Below, one piece after another: positions 39,017 through 49,056 of a stretch of 64,000 nucleotides of DNA. A program made the translations under genes and the position numbers. How positions within the stretch are numbered: position 1 is the first letter of the stretch; the number at the start of each line of letters is the position of its first letter. Under the pieces are notes generated by a model. The model did not search any database. It was not told the DNA's origin and was given only the letters and a program-made list of their open reading frames with translations. Source of the DNA: Streptomyces sulfonofaciens (GTDB lineage: Bacteria > Actinomycetota > Actinomycetes > Streptomycetales > Streptomycetaceae); assembly GCF_014656295.1 (NCBI RefSeq), contig NZ_BNCD01000003.1, positions 284,061-348,060 of the forward strand, read 5' to 3'.

Positions 39017-39931
39017 TCAGTCCAGCCAGACGTAGCCGGCGAGCCGCCCGGTGGTGCGCTCGCGGCGGTACGAGAAGTGATCGGTCGACTCCAGGGTGCA
39101 CACCGGCGACTGCTCCCGGTCGTGCACGCCGAGCCGGGCGAGCTGCGCCTGGACCCCCGCGGTCACGTCCACGGCGGGCGTGCCCCAGGACGTGACGGAG
39201 TGGGCGGCGGGTTCGACGGCGGCGACCTCGGCGCGCATGGCCTCGGGCACCTCGTAGCACCGGCCGCACACCGCCGGTCCCGTACGGGCGACGATACGGC
39301 CGGGCTCGGCGCCCAGCTCCACCATGGCCGACACCGCGGCCGGCACCACACCGGCCACCATGCCGGGCCGGCCCGCGTGGGCCGCCGCCACCACCCCGGC
39401 GACCGGGTCGGCCAGCAGCACCGGGGTGCAGTCGGCGGTGAGCACGGCGAGCGCGAGGCCGGGCCGGGTGGTGACCACCGCGTCGGCCTCGGGCACCGGG
39501 CGCGCGCCCCAGGGCGCGTCCACCACGACCACCTCGCGGCCGTGCACCTGGTTCATCCACACCACCCGGTCGGGGTCGATCCCCAGGGTGGCCGCGGCCC
39601 GCGCACGGTTGACGCGGACCGCCTCCGGGTCGTCGCCGACGGCGCCGCCGAGGTTGAGCTCCGCGTACGGAACGGCGCTCACCCCGCCCCACCGGTCGGT
39701 GAAGGCGAAGTGCGCGCCGTTCGCCCCGTCGACGGGCTCGACGGCGGGGCCGGGGTGTGCGGGGTCCCTGCGGGCCGGGCCCGTACGACTTGTGGCACGC
39801 GCCGTGTGCGCCGGGGTTGCCACCAGCGCGTGCGCCGGGGGCTCCTGCGCCGCACCGGGGGCCGCCGCGGCCTCGTGACGCGCGGCCGCGGTGGCGTCGC
39901 CGGAGGTGCCGGATTCGTGGTGTCCTATCAC
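39017..39931 (-). CDS. pgeF: Peptidoglycan editing factor PgeF (laccase-domain, YfiH)
   Basis: PgeF family proteins are zinc-dependent hydrolases reported to remove wrongly incorporated residues from peptidoglycan precursors and, in other hands, to act as purine nucleoside phosphorylases. The metal ligands are visible as MNQVHGREV, VLTADCTPVLLAD, AAAHAGRPG and CGRCYEVP (His, Cys and His). The core starts near residue 70 (NGAHFAFTDRWGG); the first 65 or so residues are Ala/Thr/Pro-rich and unusual. A later start is therefore possible. GTG 39931 lies 15 bases after the ftsZ stop codon with only a weak ribosome site. Confidence 0.88.
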   Translation of the reverse strand: MIGHHESGTSGDATAAARHEAAAAPGAAQEPPAHALVATPAHTARATSRTGPARRDPAHPGPAVEPVDGANGAHFAFTDRWGGVSAVPYAELNLGGAVGDDPEAVRVNRARAAATLGIDPDRVVWMNQVHGREVVVVDAPWGARPVPEADAVVTTRPGLALAVLTADCTPVLLADPVAGVVAAAHAGRPGMVAGVVPAAVSAMVELGAEPGRIVARTGPAVCGRCYEVPEAMRAEVAAVEPAAHSVTSWGTPAVDVTAGVQAQLARLGVHDREQSPVCTLESTDHFSYRRERTTGRLAGYVWLD

Positions 39932-39946
39932 GTCACAGGGTCCGGA

Positions 39947-41152
39947 TCACTTGAGGAAGTCCGGGACGTCCAGTTCCTCGGCCGCGCTGTCCGGGTACAC
40001 CCGGGGAGCCGGCGGGCCCTGCGGGACGGGCGCCCCCGCCCCCAGATCGTCACGGGCGGGCTCCGGCTCCTCCTCACGCGGGGTGACGCTGCCGAGCCCG
40101 CCGAAGGCCGGCCGGGTCTCGCTCGGACGCGGCTCGGGTGAACGCGGCTGCTCCTCGCGCTTGACGGAGGACGAGCCGAGCATGTTGTCCCGCTTGGCGG
40201 GCGGCTGGCCACCGTCGAACCCCGCGGCGATCACGGTGACCCGCACCTCGTCGCCGAGGGCGTCGTCGATCACCGCGCCGAAGATGATGTTGGCCTCGGG
40301 GTGTGCGGCCTCGCTCACCAGTTGGGCGGCCTCGTTGATCTCGAAGAGCCCGAGGTCGGAACCGCCGGAGATGGAGAGCAGCACGCCCCTGGCGCCGTCG
40401 ATGGACGCCTCCAGCAGCGGCGAGGAGATCGCCATCTCCGCCGCGGCCACCGCACGGTCGTCGCCGCGCGCCGAGCCGATGCCCATCAGGGCGGAACCCG
40501 CCTCCGACATCACGGACTTCACGTCGGCGAAGTCGAGGTTGATCAGGCCAGGGGTGGTGATGAGGTCGGTGATGCCCTGCACACCGGAGAGCAGCACCTG
40601 GTCCGCGGACTTGAACGCGTCCAGAACGCTGACCTGGCGGTCCGAGATGGACAGCAGCCGGTCGTTCGGGATCACGATGAGGGTGTCGACCTCGTCGCGG
40701 AGCTCGGCGATGCCGTCCTCCGCCTGGTTGGCCCGCCGGCGGCCCTCGAAGGTGAACGGGCGCGTGACCACGCCGATGGTGAGGGCGCCGAGCGAGCGGG
40801 CGATGTTGGCCACGACGGGTGCGCCGCCGGTGCCGGTGCCGCCGCCCTCCCCGGCTGTGACGAAGACCATGTCGGCCCCCTTGAGGACCTCCTCGATCTC
40901 CTCGCGGTGGTCCTCGGCGGCCTTGCGGCCCACGGCCGGGTTGGCTCCGGCGCCGAGTCCGCGGGTGAGTTCACGGCCGACGTCGAGCTTGACGTCGGCG
41001 TCGCTCATCAACAGGGCCTGCGCGTCGGTGTTGATGGCGATGAACTCGACGCCCTTGAGACCGACCTCGATCATCCGGTTGATGGCATTGACACCACCGC
41101 CGCCGACACCGATGACTTTGATGACTGCGAGGTAGTTCTGCGGTGCTGCCAC
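39947..41152 (-). CDS. ftsZ: Tubulin-like cell division GTPase FtsZ
   Basis: FtsZ polymerises with GTP into the Z-ring; in Streptomyces it makes sporulation ladders and vegetative cross-walls. The 401 residues show [14 protein letters not shown], the tubulin signature [12 protein letters not shown], the T7 loop with [11 protein letters not shown], and the C-terminal peptide LDVPDFLK that SepF and other partners bind. A Pro/Glu-rich linker lies before the tail. The GTG start is preceded by GAGAGG. It is followed by pgeF, yggS and sepF, and preceded by a regulatory region of 278 bases. Confidence 0.98.
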   Translation of the reverse strand: MAAPQNYLAVIKVIGVGGGGVNAINRMIEVGLKGVEFIAINTDAQALLMSDADVKLDVGRELTRGLGAGANPAVGRKAAEDHREEIEEVLKGADMVFVTAGEGGGTGTGGAPVVANIARSLGALTIGVVTRPFTFEGRRRANQAEDGIAELRDEVDTLIVIPNDRLLSISDRQVSVLDAFKSADQVLLSGVQGITDLITTPGLINLDFADVKSVMSEAGSALMGIGSARGDDRAVAAAEMAISSPLLEASIDGARGVLLSISGGSDLGLFEINEAAQLVSEAAHPEANIIFGAVIDDALGDEVRVTVIAAGFDGGQPPAKRDNMLGSSSVKREEQPRSPEPRPSETRPAFGGLGSVTPREEEPEPARDDLGAGAPVPQGPPAPRVYPDSAAEELDVPDFLK

Positions 41153-41242
41153 GTCGAAGGCCTCTCGCCTCGATTACGTGCCGCCGCGCGCACGTTGCGC
41201 CACGACAGCGATGCCGATTGGGTCGGTCCGAACGCCGACCCG

Positions 41243-41267
41243 AACCCTAACGGTGAAGTTTAGGGTT
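41243..41267. promoter_or_regulatory. Inverted repeat AACCCTAA-N9-TTAGGGTT in the ftsZ leader
   Basis: A perfect 8-bp inverted repeat with a nine-base spacer lies 90-115 bases before the ftsZ start, downstream of the strongest promoter candidate. It is AT-containing in a GC-rich genome. It may be a developmental operator or an mRNA hairpin. Confidence 0.45.
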
Positions 41268-41310
41268 ACCAGTGTGTCTGTTGCTGAACTTCAATGTCGT
41301 TCCGAACAGG

Positions 41311-41340
41311 ACACTAAGTCGACAAGTGGCGCCCGTTCAA
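41311..41340 (-). promoter_or_regulatory. ftsZ: Candidate ftsZ promoter (TTGAAC-N18-TAGTGT)
   Basis: On the minus strand TTGAAC (41340-41335) and TAGTGT (41316-41311) are separated by 18 bases, a good vegetative-type promoter. Transcription would start near 41304, about 150 bases before the GTG. A second, weaker -10 (TAGGGT at 41377-41372) suggests more than one promoter, as is known for Streptomyces ftsZ. Confidence 0.6.
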
Positions 41341-41430
41341 CGAACACGCCGAACCTCCCGGTTTTCTTTTCACCCTATGTGATCACCCGTAGCGCTGCAC
41401 AACCAGGGTGCTGGCCTGCGACGACGCCCG

Positions 41431-42294
41431 TCAACTCCCGGCCACCGCAGGGGCGGTGGGGACGCTGACGTCGAAGTGCCGGGCACGCGGAGCTGCTTTC
41501 ATGAGAGCGGTCAGGGTTGCGGCCTTCTCGGCTCCCCGCTCGTCACTTCCCCATACGACGACGCGCCCCCGGGCCAACTCCACGGAGATACTGTCGTATG
41601 AGCGGACCTTGAGAACGCGGGCTTCGCGGGCCACGGCGTCCGGAAGATCCCCGGCCACCCGTACCGCGGCACCCACCAGGCGCCCCGGCCCGAAGCGGCG
41701 CAGACTCGCGGCCGTGCCCGGCTCCGCCTTTGTCGCCAATTCCAGCCGGGGAACGCCCTTCACAGCCACCGGGACCGTCGCGAACCGCACTCCCTTTGCG
41801 TCCACTTCGATGAACTTTCCGCCCTTTTCGATAAGCAGGGCGGGAGAGCGCTCAACCACTTTCAGGCCGATTCCATGTGGCCAGGAACGGACCACGTCGA
41901 CCGAGTCGATACGCGGCAGCGCCCGCCGCAGCCGCTCCGCGACGCCGTCGGTGTCCACCGAGGCGAGCGGCGTGCCGGGCCGGACGGCCGCGGCGCGGCG
42001 TACCTGGTCCGCGGTGAGCACCCGGGTACCGGAGACCGTCACCCGCTGCACGCGCAGCCAGGACGAGCCGTAGAGCGCCCAGCCGCAGAAGCCGGCGACC
42101 AGCACCAGGACGAGCAGGACGGCCAGCCGCCGGCGCGCCACCACGGGCCCGGCCGTCCGCCGCGCATCGGGCGTGGTGGGCCGCCCCCCTCCCGGCGCCC
42201 GGAAGGGACCGCGGCGCGGTGGGCCGGGCGGGCCGGACTCCGGCCGGCGCCGTTCGCCGCGTGCGGCGGTGCCCGGTCCGGCTCCCCTCTCCAC
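41431..42294 (-). CDS. ftsQ: Division protein FtsQ (DivIB)
   Basis: The 287-residue bitopic protein has a basic Pro/Arg-rich cytoplasmic region of about 53 residues, one membrane segment (about 54-75, LAVLLVLVLVAGFCGWALYG, 20 residues), and an exported POTRA domain beginning at LRVQRVTVSGTRVLTADQV (quoted in part). A beta domain follows. FtsQ links early and late division proteins through FtsL and FtsB-type partners. The GTG start overlaps no gene. It is the last gene of the upstream mur/fts group, followed by the ftsZ promoter region. Confidence 0.95.
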   Translation of the reverse strand: MERGAGPGTAARGERRRPESGPPGPPRRGPFRAPGGGRPTTPDARRTAGPVVARRRLAVLLVLVLVAGFCGWALYGSSWLRVQRVTVSGTRVLTADQVRRAAAVRPGTPLASVDTDGVAERLRRALPRIDSVDVVRSWPHGIGLKVVERSPALLIEKGGKFIEVDAKGVRFATVPVAVKGVPRLELATKAEPGTAASLRRFGPGRLVGAAVRVAGDLPDAVAREARVLKVRSYDSISVELARGRVVVWGSDERGAEKAATLTALMKAAPRARHFDVSVPTAPAVAGS

Positions 42295-42339
42295 GTTTGC
42301 CTGCCTCCTGTCACGCCCCGCGGCGCGGACGGCCGTCCG

Positions 42340-43434
42340 TCACGCCGCGCGGCGACCCGCGATCGCCTCGTACACCATGCCGACCAGCAACTCGTCGGCG
42401 TCCCGGCGGCCGAACTCGGAGGCGGCACGGGACATCTCGTACAGCCGGTGCGGATCGGACAGCACCGGCAGCACGTTGGCCTGCACCCACTCGGGCGTGA
42501 GCTCGGCGTCGTCGACGAGCAGACCACCGCCCGCCTTGACCACCGGCTGGGCGTTCAGTCGCTGTTCGCCGTTGCCGATGGGCAGCGGGACGTAGGCGGC
42601 CGGCAACCCGACGGCGGAGAGCTCGGCGACGGTCATCGCACCCGCGCGGCAGAGCATCATGTCGGCCGCGGCGTAGGCGAGATCCATTCGGTCCACGTAC
42701 GGTACCGGGATGTAGGGGGGCATACCCGGCATGTTGTCCACTTGTGGCATGTCGTTCTTCGGGCCGACCGCGTGCAGGATCTGGATCCCGGAGCGTTGCA
42801 GCAGGGGAGCGACCCGCTGCACCACCTCGTTCAGCCGGCGTGCGCCCTGCGAGCCGCCGGAGACCAGGAGGGTGGGGGCCTTCGGATCGAGCCCGAACGC
42901 GGCGCGCGCCTCCGGGCGCGCCGCCGCGCGGTCGAGGGTGGCGATGGAGCGGCGCAGTGGAATGCCGATGTAGCGGGAATTGCGGAGTTTGCTGTCCGGA
43001 GTCGACACGGCGACCTGGGCCGCGTACCGCGAACCGATCTTGTTGGCGAGGCCCGGGCGCGCGTTGGCCTCGTGGATGACGATCGGCACCCCGAGCCGCT
43101 TGGCCGCGAGGTAACCGGGCAGCGCCACGTAGCCCCCGAAACCGACGACCGCGTCCGCCTTGGTGCGCTCGAGTACCTGCTCGGCCGCCTTGATCGTGCC
43201 GCGCAGCCGCCCGGGTACGGTGATCAGTTCCGGGGTGGGCTTGCGCGGCAGCGGTACCGCGGGGATCAGGGCGAGTTCGTAGCCCCGCTCGGGCACCAGA
43301 CGGGTTTCGAGTCCGCGCTCCGTGCCCAGGGCCGTGATCCCCACGGTCGGGTCCTGCCTGCGCAGGGCGTCCGCGAGGGCGAGCGCGGGCTCGATGTGGC
43401 CGGCGGTCCCTCCACCGGCGAGTACGACATGCAC
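42340..43434 (-). CDS. murG: MurG, lipid II synthase
   Basis: MurG transfers N-acetylglucosamine from UDP-GlcNAc to lipid I on the inner face of the membrane. The 364-residue GT-B fold shows the lipid-I-binding glycine loop [20 protein letters not shown], quoted in part as [10 protein letters not shown] (7-16). The UDP-GlcNAc region includes [12 protein letters not shown] and the [16 protein letters not shown] segment. It begins six bases after the ftsW stop codon and ends 45 bases before ftsQ. Confidence 0.97.
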   Translation of the reverse strand: MHVVLAGGGTAGHIEPALALADALRRQDPTVGITALGTERGLETRLVPERGYELALIPAVPLPRKPTPELITVPGRLRGTIKAAEQVLERTKADAVVGFGGYVALPGYLAAKRLGVPIVIHEANARPGLANKIGSRYAAQVAVSTPDSKLRNSRYIGIPLRRSIATLDRAAARPEARAAFGLDPKAPTLLVSGGSQGARRLNEVVQRVAPLLQRSGIQILHAVGPKNDMPQVDNMPGMPPYIPVPYVDRMDLAYAAADMMLCRAGAMTVAELSAVGLPAAYVPLPIGNGEQRLNAQPVVKAGGGLLVDDAELTPEWVQANVLPVLSDPHRLYEMSRAASEFGRRDADELLVGMVYEAIAGRRAA

Positions 43435-43440
43435 CGAAAT

Positions 43441-44868
43441 TCACCGCTCTCCGGACGGGCGCGCGGTGGCGCGCCGTCGCATCGTGTTCCATCTTCGAGG
43501 CTCCCGGCCGGTCCGGCCGGCCCGGCCGCCTCGTGCCGCAGCCCGCTTTCTACCAAAGACCGCCCCCCAGCGCCGAAAGGGCCCCGAGGACGCGCTCTGC
43601 CGCATCGCGAGCGCCGCACGCGCCGCGGGCTCCTCGCGCGCGAAGGCGATCAGCAGCCCGATGGCGAACATGGCCGCCAGCAGGGCGGACCCGCCGTAGG
43701 AGAACAGCGGGAGCGGGACCCCGGCGATCGGCAGCAGGCCGAGCACCGCACCGATGTTGACCACGGCCTGGGCCGTGATCCAGGTGATCACGCCTCCCGC
43801 GGCATACCTCACGAACGGCTCCTCCGTGCGTCCGGCCACCCGGATACCCGCATAGCCTAGAGCCGCGAAGAGGGCGAGGACGGACAGTGTCCCCACCAGG
43901 CCCAGCTCCTCACCGGTGACGGCGAAGATGAAGTCCGTGTGCGCTTCGGGCAGTTGACCCCATTTTTCCACACTCGCACCCAGCCCCGAACCGAAGAGGC
44001 CGCCGGACGCCAGCGCGTAGATGCCGTGCACGGCCTGCCAGCACTGGTAGTGGTCGCCGGGGCCCGACTCGGTCGCCCCGATGCAGGCGAGCCTGGCCAT
44101 CCGGTTGGGGCTGGTCTTGATCAGCATCAGCCCGATCAGGCCGGCCACCGTGAGTACTCCCGCGAACATCCTGGTGGGCGCGCCGGCCAGCCAGAGCAGT
44201 CCGAAGAGGATGGCGGTCAGGATGATCGCGGTGCCCATGTCGCCGCCCAGCATGATCAGGCCGAGCAGCAGGAAGGCGGCCGGGACCAGCGGCACCAGCA
44301 TGTGCTTCCACTGGACGAGCAGCCGCCTCTCCTGCTTGCGCGCGAGGAGGTCGGCACCCCACAGCACGAGGGCCAGCTTGCCGAACTCACTGGGTTGCAA
44401 CTGGAAAGGGCCGCCGAGCGAGATCCAGTTCTGGTTGCCGTTAACCGCGACCCCTACCCCGGGCACCTGGACCAGCACCATCAGGAGGACCGACCCGGCC
44501 AGCAGCGGATAGGCGAGCGCGCGGTGCAGCCGCACCGGCATCCGGGCGGCCACGAACATCAGCACACCGCCGATGAGGGCCGCGACGAGCTGCTTGCGGA
44601 AGAAGTACGCACCGGGCAGCGCATTCGTCAACGCATAGATCACGGAGGCCGAGTAGACCATCACAAGACCGAGTACCGTGATCAGCAGACTACTGCCGAG
44701 AATCACATAATAAGCGGTCAGCGGCCTGTCCCAGGCCCGCCGGGCCCGCCCCGCGACACCGCCGAGCGACATCCGGCGGTGCGCCTGCCGCGGTAGCCCG
44801 GACCTCGTGGAGCGTCCGCGGACGGACGGTCGCCCGGCGCCGCGCACCGGGGCGCCACGGCCGGGCAT
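43441..44868 (-). CDS. ftsW: FtsW, septal SEDS glycosyltransferase
   Basis: FtsW polymerises lipid II at the septum together with the transpeptidase FtsI. The 475-residue protein has about ten membrane segments. Marks of the SEDS family are VNGNQNWISLGGPFQLQPSE (20 residues, residues 150-169 roughly) and GGDMGTAIILTAIL. A long loop contains SPNRMARLACIG. Also present are SEKWGQLPE-type sequence (ASVEKWGQLPEAHTDFIFA, quoted in part) and the conserved GVPLPLFSYGGSALL. The N- and C-terminal tails are basic and cytoplasmic. The ATG at 44868 is chosen at the first start compatible with family length; a 142-base gap separates it from murD. Confidence 0.95.
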   Translation of the reverse strand: MPGRGAPVRGAGRPSVRGRSTRSGLPRQAHRRMSLGGVAGRARRAWDRPLTAYYVILGSSLLITVLGLVMVYSASVIYALTNALPGAYFFRKQLVAALIGGVLMFVAARMPVRLHRALAYPLLAGSVLLMVLVQVPGVGVAVNGNQNWISLGGPFQLQPSEFGKLALVLWGADLLARKQERRLLVQWKHMLVPLVPAAFLLLGLIMLGGDMGTAIILTAILFGLLWLAGAPTRMFAGVLTVAGLIGLMLIKTSPNRMARLACIGATESGPGDHYQCWQAVHGIYALASGGLFGSGLGASVEKWGQLPEAHTDFIFAVTGEELGLVGTLSVLALFAALGYAGIRVAGRTEEPFVRYAAGGVITWITAQAVVNIGAVLGLLPIAGVPLPLFSYGGSALLAAMFAIGLLIAFAREEPAARAALAMRQSASSGPFRRWGAVFGRKRAAARGGRAGRTGREPRRWNTMRRRATARPSGER

Positions 44869-45010
44869 CAGCACCCACCGCTGTCGCCGCCGACGGGGAC
44901 CCGCCCGCACACCCCAAGCCAAACCCCAGCCAAGGCGTCCCTCCCAAAGGACCCGGCGCCCCGCAGCCGCGGCCGGCCCGGCGAACCGCGGAGCCGGCGG
45001 CGCGGCGGTG

Positions 45011-46531
45011 TCAGGCGCCCTTCGCGGAGAGGTCGCGGACGGCCTCCGCGAACACATCCCCGCGCACGTTGTAGTTGGTGAACATATCCATCGAGGCGCA
45101 GGCCGGTGCCAGGAGCACCGTGTCACCCGGCGAGGCGAGCCGCGCCGCCTCCCGGACCACCGCCGCCATCGCCCCAGTGTCGGTCCGGTCGAGGTCGACC
45201 ACAGGGACCTCGGGGGCGTGTCGCGCGAGCGCTTCACGGATGAGGGCGCGATCCGCGCCGATCAGGACCACACCGCGCAGCCGGGACGCCGACTTGGCGA
45301 CCAGCTCGTCGAAGGTCGCCCCCTTGGCCAGTCCTCCGGCGACCCACACGATCGACCCGTACGCCGCCAAGGACGCCTCGGCGGCATGGGTGTTGGTGGC
45401 CTTGGAGTCGTCGACATAGGCGACCCCCGCGACATCGGCCACGTGCTGCATGCGGTGGGCGTCCGGCCTGAAGGCCCGCAGCCCGTCCCGCACCGCCGTG
45501 GCCGGCACCCCGTAGGCGCGCGCCAGGGCCGCCGCGGCCAGGGCGTTGGCGATGTTGTGCGGTGCGGGCGGCTGGATGTCGGAGACCTCGGCGAGCTCCT
45601 GGGCCTGCTTGTGGCGGTCCGGGACGAAGGCACGGTCCACGAGGATGCCGTCCACCACCCCGAGTTGGGAGGGCGCCGGCGTGGAGAGGGTGAAGCCGAT
45701 GGCGCGGCAGCCCTCTTCGACGTCGGCCTCGCGCACCAGGTCCTCGGTGGCCTTGTCTGCGGCGTTGTAGACGCAGGCGACCTGGTTGCCCTGGTAGATC
45801 CGGCCCTTGTCGGCTGCGTACGCCTCCATGGAGCCGTGCCAGTCGAGATGGTCGGGGGCGAGGTTCAGCACAGCGCCGGAGTGGGCGCGCAGGGAGGGCG
45901 CCCAGTGCAACTGGTAGCTGGAGAGTTCGACGGCAAGCACGTCGTAGGGCACTGCCTCCGGTCGCCCGCCGCCGCCCTCGGTCGAACGCGCTTCGCGCGC
46001 GGCCTTGTCCTCCAGCACCACGTCGATGAGAGGGGTGCCGATGTTGCCGACCGCGGTGGTGCGCAGGCCCGCGGCGCTCAGGATCGACGCCAGCATCCGG
46101 ACCGTGGTGGTCTTGCCGTTGGTGCCCGTGACCGCCAGCCAGGGGGCCGCCGAGCCGCCGGCCTCCGGGCCCCGGGGCCCCGGGGATGCGCCCGCGGACG
46201 AGCCGCGCAGCCGCCAGGCGATCTCCACGTCCCCGACGACGTCCACACCCGCGGCGGCCGCCGCCGCGAACAGCGGCGACGACGGCTTCCAGCCGGGCGA
46301 GGTGACGACGAGCGACGTGCCGGGCGGCAGGGTGACGCCGTCGCCGAGGCGTACGCGGATGTGCTCGGCGCGCAGTGCCTCGGCGCGCTCGCGGTGCGCC
46401 GGGCCGTCGCCGCCGTCGACGACGGTGACCTCGGCGCCGAGGCCGGCCAGGGCGCGGGCGGCACTGATACCGCTCACGCCGAGACCGGCGACGGTGATGT
46501 GCTGCCCGGCCCTGACCGGCGTACTCGTCAT
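45011..46531 (-). CDS. murD: UDP-N-acetylmuramoyl-L-alanine--D-glutamate ligase
   Basis: MurD adds D-glutamate to UDP-MurNAc-L-Ala in the cytoplasm. The 506 residues show the N-terminal Rossmann-type TVAGLGVSGISAARAL, the ATP loop TGTNGKTTTVRML and DHLDWHGSMEAYAADKG (quoted in part), and the C-terminal DDSKATN with LAPACASMDMF. A Gly/Ser/Pro-rich insertion near residues 108-130 lengthens it beyond the usual 450 or so. Its ATG overlaps the mraY stop by four bases (46528-46531). Confidence 0.97.
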   Translation of the reverse strand: MTSTPVRAGQHITVAGLGVSGISAARALAGLGAEVTVVDGGDGPAHRERAEALRAEHIRVRLGDGVTLPPGTSLVVTSPGWKPSSPLFAAAAAAGVDVVGDVEIAWRLRGSSAGASPGPRGPEAGGSAAPWLAVTGTNGKTTTVRMLASILSAAGLRTTAVGNIGTPLIDVVLEDKAAREARSTEGGGGRPEAVPYDVLAVELSSYQLHWAPSLRAHSGAVLNLAPDHLDWHGSMEAYAADKGRIYQGNQVACVYNAADKATEDLVREADVEEGCRAIGFTLSTPAPSQLGVVDGILVDRAFVPDRHKQAQELAEVSDIQPPAPHNIANALAAAALARAYGVPATAVRDGLRAFRPDAHRMQHVADVAGVAYVDDSKATNTHAAEASLAAYGSIVWVAGGLAKGATFDELVAKSASRLRGVVLIGADRALIREALARHAPEVPVVDLDRTDTGAMAAVVREAARLASPGDTVLLAPACASMDMFTNYNVRGDVFAEAVRDLSAKGA

Positions 46532-47601
46532 TTGTCGGCTGCCCATCCTGCGTAGAAGAGGCCGAGACCGACGATCACGCACATGCCCTGGATGATCCAG
46601 AAGCGGACCACCACCAGGACCTCGGACCAGCCCTTGAGTTCGAAGTGGTGCTGCAGCGGGGCCATCCTGAAGACGCGTTTGCCGGTCAGGCGGAAGGAGC
46701 CCACCTGGATCACGACGGACATGGTGATCAGGACGAAGAGGCCGCCGAGCAGGGCGAGCAGCAGTTCCGTGCGGGAGCAGATGGCGAGGCCCGCGAGGGC
46801 ACCGCCGAGTGCCAGGGAACCGGTGTCGCCCATGAAGATCTTGGCGGGTGAGGTGTTCCACCACAGGAAGCCGAAGCAGGCGCCCATCAGCGCGGACGCC
46901 ACGACGGCCAGGTCGAGCGGATCGCGCACCTCGAAGCAGGCCGAGGGGTTGGTGAGCGTCTCGGCGTTGGCGCACGCCTCCTGGAACTGCCACACACCGA
47001 TGAACGTGTAGGCGCCGAAGACCATCACGGAGGCGCCGGTGGCCAGGCCGTCCAGGCCGTCGGTCAGGTTCACGCCGTTCGACATGGCCAGGATCATGAA
47101 CAGCGCCCACACCACGAACAGCACCGGGCCGATGGTCCAGCCGAAGTCGGTGGTGAAGGAGAGCTTGGTGGACGCCGGGGTGTTGCCGTGGTTGTCCGCG
47201 AACTGCAGCGCGAGGACGGCGAAGGCGATGCCGACGATCAGTTGGCCCGCCATCTTCGCCTTGGCCCGCAGGCCCAGCGAGCGCCGCTTGACGATCTTGA
47301 TGTAGTCGTCGAGGAAGCCGACCAGTCCCATGCCCGCCATCAGGCCGAGCACCAGCAGGCCGGAGAAGGTGGGCGGCTTGCCGCTGATCACCTTGCTGAG
47401 GAAGTAGGCGATGATCGTCGCCAGGATGAACGCGATGCCACCCATGGTCGGCGTGCCGCGCTTGCTGTGGTGCTCGCGCGGCCCGTCGTCCCGGATGTAC
47501 TGACCGTATCCCTTGCGGGCCAGCAGCTTGATCAGCACAGGCGTGCCCACGAGAGTCAGGAAGAGGCCGATGACTCCCGAGAACAGGATCTGGTTCATCA
47601 T
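46528..47601 (-). CDS. mraY: Phospho-N-acetylmuramoyl-pentapeptide-transferase (lipid I synthase)
   Basis: MraY moves phospho-MurNAc-pentapeptide to undecaprenyl phosphate. The 357-residue protein has ten membrane segments. Family marks are RGTPTMGGIAF, the Asp pair GFLDDYIK, NLTDGLDGLA with the catalytic Asp, and AKIFMGDTGSLALGG. The loop LQHHFELKGW is also present. It overlaps murF and murD by four bases at each end, so mur gene translation is coupled. Confidence 0.98.
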   Translation of the reverse strand: MMNQILFSGVIGLFLTLVGTPVLIKLLARKGYGQYIRDDGPREHHSKRGTPTMGGIAFILATIIAYFLSKVISGKPPTFSGLLVLGLMAGMGLVGFLDDYIKIVKRRSLGLRAKAKMAGQLIVGIAFAVLALQFADNHGNTPASTKLSFTTDFGWTIGPVLFVVWALFMILAMSNGVNLTDGLDGLATGASVMVFGAYTFIGVWQFQEACANAETLTNPSACFEVRDPLDLAVVASALMGACFGFLWWNTSPAKIFMGDTGSLALGGALAGLAICSRTELLLALLGGLFVLITMSVVIQVGSFRLTGKRVFRMAPLQHHFELKGWSEVLVVVRFWIIQGMCVIVGLGLFYAGWAADK

Positions 47602-49052
47602 CGGGCGGCGACCTCGCCCTCGCCCGAGTTGCTTCCGCCGGCCCCTTGCAGCAGTGCCGTGGCCACCCGCTCCAGGCCCACCGACCTGGACGCCTTCACG
47701 AGCACGACATCCCCCGGGCGCAACTCTGCGCGCAACAGGTCGACCGCCGCCTCTGCGTCGGACACGTGCACCGACTCCTCACCCCACGAACCCTCGTTAT
47801 AGGCGCCCGCGCGCAGCCAGGCCGCTTCCACGCCGCCGACTGCCACGAGCTTGCTCACGTTGAGCCGGACGGCCAGCCGTCCGACCGCGTCGTGCTCGGC
47901 GAGAGCCTCGTCCCCGAGCTCGGCCATCTGACCGAGCACTGCCCACGTACGCCCCCCCTCGGCCCGCCGGGCTTCGCCCATTGCCGCGAGTGCGCGCAGG
48001 GCGGCTCGCATGGACTCGGGGTTCGCGTTGTAGGCGTCGTTGACCACCGTCACGCCGTCCGGGCGCTCGGTGACCTCCATCCGCCAGCGGGAAAGGGTGC
48101 CCGCCTCGGAGAGCGCATGGGCGATCTCGTGCACGGACATGCCCAACTCGTGGGCGACGGCGGCCGCGGCAAGCGCGTTCGACACGTGATGCTCACCGTA
48201 CAGGCGCAAGGTCACGACGCTGCACCCGGAGGGTGTGTGAAGGAGGAAGGTGGGCTGTCCGGTCGCGGTGAGGCGGACGTTCTCGGCCCGAACGTCGGCT
48301 TCGCCTGTTTCGTTCGTCTCGCCGAAGTACACGACGCGCGCCTTGGTGCGGGTGGCCATGGCGCGTACGAGCGGGTCGTCGGCGTTGAGGACGGCGACAC
48401 CGCCCTCCTCGGCAGCGGGCAGCGCCTCGACCATCTCGCCCTTGGCCTGGGCGATCTGCTCCCGTCCGCCGAACTCGCCGATGTGGGCGGAGCCGACGTT
48501 GAGGACCAGGCCGATCCTGGGCGGGGTGAGGCTGGTGAGGTAGCGGATGTCGCCGATGTAGCGCGCGCCCATCTCCAGGACGAGGAACCTGGTGTCGTCC
48601 TCGGCGCGCAGGGCGGTCAGCGGCAGGCCGATCTCGTTGTTCAGGTTGCCCTTCGGGTAGACCGTGGGCGCCTTGGTGCTGAGCACCTGGGCGATCAGGT
48701 CCTTGGTGCTCGTCTTGCCCGCGGAGCCGGTGAGCGCCACCAGGGTGGCGCCGAGGCGCTCCACGACGGCGCGGGCGAGGGCCCCGAGCGCCGCCTGGAC
48801 GTCGTCCACGACGATCGCGGGGACGCCGACGGGCCGGGCGGCGAGCACCGCGGCGGCGCCCGCCTGCACGGCCCGCTCGGCGTAGTCGTGCCCGTCGGCG
48901 TGCTCCCCCGCGAAGGCGGCGAACAGGCCACCCGGTTCCACGGCGCGGGAGTCGATCACGACGGGCCCGGTGACCAGCGCGGACGGATCCGGTATGTCAT
49001 GGGTCTGCCCGCCGACGATGGTGGCGATCTCGGCGAGAGAGAGGGCGATCAC
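47598..49052 (-). CDS. murF: UDP-MurNAc-tripeptide--D-Ala-D-Ala ligase
   Basis: MurF attaches D-Ala-D-Ala to the UDP-MurNAc tripeptide, completing the pentapeptide. The 484 residues contain the ATP loop TGSAGKTSTKDL, the segment NLNNEIGLPL, and the ligase domain with EHHVSNALAAAAVA and DAYNANPESMRAALRAL (both in the order expected). The GTG at 49052 starts four bases after the murE stop codon. Upstream in-frame residues overlap murE and are not part of the protein. Confidence 0.97.
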   Translation of the reverse strand: MIALSLAEIATIVGGQTHDIPDPSALVTGPVVIDSRAVEPGGLFAAFAGEHADGHDYAERAVQAGAAAVLAARPVGVPAIVVDDVQAALGALARAVVERLGATLVALTGSAGKTSTKDLIAQVLSTKAPTVYPKGNLNNEIGLPLTALRAEDDTRFLVLEMGARYIGDIRYLTSLTPPRIGLVLNVGSAHIGEFGGREQIAQAKGEMVEALPAAEEGGVAVLNADDPLVRAMATRTKARVVYFGETNETGEADVRAENVRLTATGQPTFLLHTPSGCSVVTLRLYGEHHVSNALAAAAVAHELGMSVHEIAHALSEAGTLSRWRMEVTERPDGVTVVNDAYNANPESMRAALRALAAMGEARRAEGGRTWAVLGQMAELGDEALAEHDAVGRLAVRLNVSKLVAVGGVEAAWLRAGAYNEGSWGEESVHVSDAEAAVDLLRAELRPGDVVLVKASRSVGLERVATALLQGAGGSNSGEGEVAAR

Positions 49053-49056
49053 AAGT

